Source of the DNA: Bacilli bacterium
Lineage (GTDB): Bacteria; Bacillota_I; Bacilli_A; RF39; UBA660
Reading direction: 5' to 3'
Assembly (NCBI GenBank): GCA_017964405.1
Contig: JAGCSA010000032.1
Coordinates: forward strand, 1 to 41,288
DNA: 41,288 nucleotides
Below are positions 40,806 to 41,288 of this stretch, piece after piece. The number at the start of each line of letters is the position of its first letter. Positions within the stretch are counted from its first letter, which is position 1. The translations under genes were made by a program, and so were the position numbers. The notes beneath the pieces are model-generated. The model did no database searches, had not been told where the DNA came from, and saw only the letters and a program-made list of their open reading frames with translations.

Positions 40806-40912
40806 TTTTTATAAAAATAAATGTAAAGATATTTGTCAATTAAAAAAAATAGTAAGGAACCTTCTTAAAAAACATTTAAAATTATTGTAAAATCATAATA
40901 GTAGGTGATTAT

Positions 40913-41288
40913 ATGAAAAAGTGCCCTAAATGTAGTAAAAATATGTCAGATAGTTCTGATTTCTGCGATAAATGTGGAACTCCTTTAAAGGATGCTTACG
41001 ATGATACAGAAGTACTAGATACCATCTCAACAGTTCCCACAGTACCAGAAGAAATTGAAAAACTAGAAACAGAGACATTAGAACCGGAGACAGAACCTGA
41101 AAAAGAAGAAGAGAAAGAGACTCCCACAACATCTCCGGAAGATGAAAAAGAAGAAAATCCGACAACGGCTCCTGAGACAGAACCAGAAACAGAACCGGAA
41201 ACAGAGCCAGAGATAGAGGAAGATGAAAAAGAAAAGGTTCATAAAACAAAAGAAGAGCCAAAAGAAGAAACGGAAGAAGAAAAAGAAG
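40913..41288 (+). CDS. Zinc-ribbon protein with Glu/Pro/Thr-rich region (3' end cut by the window)
   Basis: ATG 40913 follows AGGTGA, and the frame stays open to the window edge, giving at least 125 residues. The N-terminus MKKCPKCSKNMSDSSDFCDK holds a zinc ribbon (C4/C7 and C18/C21), followed by a long low-complexity region of Glu, Pro and Thr with ETEPETEPETEPE units. The zinc-ribbon start matches those of the 11326 and 15024 proteins, which precede membrane segments, so a downstream membrane part is possible but not visible here. Antisense ORFs across this stretch are shadows of the repeats. Confidence 0.75.
   Translation, partial: MKKCPKCSKNMSDSSDFCDKCGTPLKDAYDDTEVLDTISTVPTVPEEIEKLETETLEPETEPEKEEEKETPTTSPEDEKEENPTTAPETEPETEPETEPEIEEDEKEKVHKTKEEPKEETEEEKE

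Noticed and set aside
40926-41261. Minus-strand ORF at the window end
   Set aside because: It is the Leu/Phe-rich complement of the Glu/Pro repeats of the zinc-ribbon gene.
1-41288. CRISPR arrays, insertion sequences, prophage or integrative-element ends
   Set aside because: No regularly spaced direct repeats with unique spacers, transposase-like ORFs, integrase genes or flanking duplications near the tRNA genes were seen.

Overview
This 41.3 kb window is a piece of chromosome from a low-GC, Gram-positive-type bacterium. The evidence is A/T-rich codon choice, AGGAGG-type ribosome binding sites, sigma-A-like promoters (often TTGCAA -35 and TGnTATAAT -10), and families typical of Firmicutes: a DUF4176 protein, a YmfF/YmfH peptidase pair, a YlbL-type PDZ-Lon protease and single-domain glycolipid glucosyltransferases. 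UGA acts as a normal stop (lepA and the response regulator end in TGA), so this is not a code-4 mycoplasma. A gut Bacilli/Erysipelotrichia-like or mollicute-related lineage is the best guess, but placement is inference. All genes are on the + strand except a PilB-type ATPase (21850-23847) and a glycerophosphodiesterase (39292-39999).

Layout. 1-2310: the 3' end of a long repeat-rich, probably membrane-anchored protein and a DUF4176 protein, which suggest the edge of a type VII secretion locus. 2384-11258: core genes, namely a small lipoprotein, rpmG, efp, a glycosyltransferase with a CAT/E2-fold acyltransferase-like partner, ftsK, deoD, and an inactive/active pair of M16 peptidases. 11326-16971: a tightly packed five-gene operon encoding a zinc-ribbon/leucine-rich-repeat membrane protein, a radical SAM/SPASM enzyme with a C-terminal extension, a small Gly/Ser/Asn-tailed protein, a zinc-ribbon membrane protein and a membrane-anchored extracytoplasmic protein. 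This is the most novel-looking system in the window. 17042-21821: lepA, hemW, an HD hydrolase, an unknown membrane protein and tmk. 21850-25566: a type IV pilus/secretion-type ATPase with an unusual Pro/Ala-rich tail, divergent from two large prepilin-like proteins. 25685-28030: YlbL-like protease, HAD nucleotidase and a membrane protein. 28291-31139: an OmpR/HK two-component system and a diacylglycerol-kinase-like gene.

31254-36222 is a complete nicotinamide-to-NADP salvage operon (pncA-pncB-nadE-nadD-nrtR-nadK). It includes its own NrtR-type repressor gene, and a perfect palindrome overlaps the -10 box of its promoter, so product-feedback autoregulation is likely. 36272-39186 carries two overlapping PlsC acyltransferases, an alpha/beta hydrolase and a DUF1307-like lipoprotein followed at once by tRNA-Arg(CCG). 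39292-41288 holds the glycerophosphodiesterase, an unrecognised acidic protein, two tRNA-Thr genes one base apart, and the start of a zinc-ribbon, Glu/Pro-rich protein cut by the window edge.

Two architectural traits recur. Terminator hairpins often swallow the stop codon of the gene they follow, and intergenic spaces are very short. No rRNA, insertion sequence, prophage or CRISPR array was seen, and no gene-free stretch exceeds 300 bases; the longest is 28031-28290.
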